NCBI GenBank assembly: GCA_001795165.1
Contig: MGNS01000036.1
Location: 13,217-18,808, forward strand
From: Chloroflexi bacterium RBG_16_57_11
GTDB taxonomy: Bacteria > Chloroflexota > Anaerolineae > Anaerolineales > UBA4823
Reading direction: 5' to 3'
DNA length: 5,592 nucleotides
Shown: piece after piece, positions 4,806 through 5,592 of the stretch
Numbering within the stretch: position 1 is the stretch's first letter
How the letters are laid out: every line of letters starts with the position of its first letter
Notes under the pieces: generated by a model
What the model was told of the DNA's origin: nothing
Database searches by the model: none
What the model saw: only the letters and a program-made list of their open reading frames with translations
Program-made: the position numbers and the translations under genes

Positions 4806-5592
4806 TGACGGGTAAAGAGTTTAAAGAGAACTTTGATGAGACAGTAGGAGAGGTTCAACGCTCTCCTACTGTTTTCATCCACCAAAGTCAACGAGAAGAG
4901 AATCGGAATCACCGCGGTCTGAGCACAGCTCATCTTGGATTGTTAATGGTGGCTCCGGTTCTCATTTATCTGCTCTTTATCCAGGGCTATCCAGTTATCT
5001 CAGCAATTTTCACAAGTTTCACGGATAAGAGGATCGGGGTTCCTGGGAATTTCATCGGTTTTGAGAATTATATCGAGCTCATCAAGGACCCAATCTTCCG
5101 GCTGGCGCTTCGCAATACGTTTGTTATCACGATCATCTCGGTGACTGCAAAACTTTTTTTTGGACTGGTAATGGCGCTTGTACTTCACCAGGATTTGGTT
5201 TTCAAGAACCTTTGGAGGGCGGTTCTGTTTCTCCCATGGACACTCCCGACAATCGTCACGATTTTGATTTTTGGGTATATGTATAGCTCGACCGGTGGCA
5301 TCTTGAATGTCATGCTGCGCCAAACGGGTTTACTTCAGCGACCGATTAACTGGCTGGGAACACCTTTGGCAGCTACGATTTCAGTCATTATTGTGAACGT
5401 CTGGAGAGGAACCCCATTCTTTGGGATAAGCCTGCTGGGAGGTTTACAGTCTATCCCGGAAGAATTATATGATGCGGCAAAGATTGATGGAGCCAGTCAA
5501 ATCCAACGATTCCGCTACGTTACGCTATCCGGCATTCGAGACATTATTCTGCTTGTCACAATGGTTTCAACGATTTGGACTTTGAATGATTT
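4805..5592 (+). CDS. Sugar ABC transporter permease, MalF/UgpA type (partial, 3' end outside window)
   Basis: An inner-membrane permease of the binding-protein-dependent sugar importer family; 262 full codons are visible and the frame is open at the right edge. The ATG at 4805 overlaps the binding-protein stop (TAATG) and is the only in-frame ATG before the first membrane span. It gives an unusually long hydrophilic N-terminus of about 43 residues. Membrane spans include LGLLMVAPVLIYLLFIQGYP (44-63), a second after FRLALRNTFVITII, a third around LFLPWTLPTIVTILIFGYMY, and one around ATISVIIVNVWRGTPFF. The coupling-helix (EAA) loop begins EELYDAAKIDGASQIQRF (219-236) and would contact the ATPase. 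The normal TLP and second Pro of this loop are replaced by TLSGIRDII, a mild departure. TIWTLND at the end matches the typical site before the last periplasmic loop. No strong ribosome site precedes the start, so translation probably depends on coupling. A second permease probably follows, outside the window; the ATPase may be elsewhere. Confidence 0.93.
   Translation, partial: MTGKEFKENFDETVGEVQRSPTVFIHQSQREENRNHRGLSTAHLGLLMVAPVLIYLLFIQGYPVISAIFTSFTDKRIGVPGNFIGFENYIELIKDPIFRLALRNTFVITIISVTAKLFFGLVMALVLHQDLVFKNLWRAVLFLPWTLPTIVTILIFGYMYSSTGGILNVMLRQTGLLQRPINWLGTPLAATISVIIVNVWRGTPFFGISLLGGLQSIPEELYDAAKIDGASQIQRFRYVTLSGIRDIILLVTMVSTIWTLND
4841..4876 (+). terminator. Perfect 12-bp hairpin with short T tract, possible attenuator between binding protein and permease
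   Basis: ACAGTAGGAGAG (4841-4852) and CTCTCCTACTGT (4861-4872) are exact reverse complements around an eight-base loop GTTCAACG, followed by TTTC so that four T bases occur at 4872-4875. It begins 35 bases after the binding-protein stop. Hairpins here are known in sugar ABC operons, where they protect the binding-protein message or reduce transcription into the permease genes. The T tract is short, so termination would be partial. Unusually, it lies inside the permease frame (codons 13-24) if the ATG at 4805 is used. Confidence 0.6.

Noticed and set aside
4919..4942. CTG 4919 or TTG 4940 as the permease start, downstream of the hairpin
   Set aside because: Neither has a correctly placed ribosome site, and TTG 4940 would cut into the first membrane span. 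The overlapping ATG at 4805 is the better choice, though the CTG cannot be fully excluded.
5000..5323. 107-residue minus-strand frame inside the permease
   Set aside because: It is antisense to a well-defined membrane protein and its highly charged composition is the expected shadow of hydrophobic codons.

Overview
The window looks like part of a bacterial carbohydrate or ulosonic-acid operon. Six protein-coding genes lie on the + strand, packed almost end to end. The first (lyase) and last (permease) are cut by the window edges. The best taxonomic hint is the solute-binding lipoprotein: its lipobox is followed by a long linker rich in Pro, Ala, Thr and Glu, a style common in Chloroflexota (Anaerolineae-like) lipoproteins. 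This is inference from style; there is no rRNA or marker gene to confirm it.

Layout: 3-779, a DapA/NanA-family class I aldolase or lyase (5' end outside the window). 792-2012, a conserved-looking 406-residue protein of unknown function with a Rossmann-like N-terminal half. 2009-2752, kdsB, a CMP-KDO synthetase type cytidylyltransferase. 2749-3213, a YhcH/YjgK/YiaL-family protein. 3214-3398, a 185-base gap that probably holds the control region of the transporter. 3399-4805, a family 1 sugar-binding lipoprotein. 4805-5592, an ABC sugar permease of the MalF/UgpA type (3' end outside). The lyase and the 406-residue gene are 12 bases apart; the next two junctions are ATGA overlaps and the last is a TAATG overlap, so most of the set is probably co-transcribed and translationally coupled.

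How the genes may work together: YhcH of E. coli has been described as an anomerase that supplies the open-chain form of N-acetylneuraminate to the NanA aldolase, and the aldolase here is from the NanA/DapA superfamily. A YhcH protein, a NanA-like lyase and a sugar ABC importer together suggest uptake and handling of a 2-keto-3-deoxy sugar acid (sialic acid, KDO, KDN or a relative). A KdsB, which activates such an acid as its CMP derivative, is unexpected in a purely catabolic operon. It raises the possibility of a salvage-or-build branch point, with the 406-residue protein as an uncharacterised enzyme in it. That protein is the strongest candidate for new biology here.

Regulatory points: a perfect 12-bp inverted repeat followed by TTTT sits just after the start of the permease gene, inside its reading frame. 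The 185-base gap holds an orphan perfect Shine-Dalgarno sequence, a palindrome and a possible SD-sequestering stem. I saw no tRNA, rRNA, CRISPR array or mobile element.
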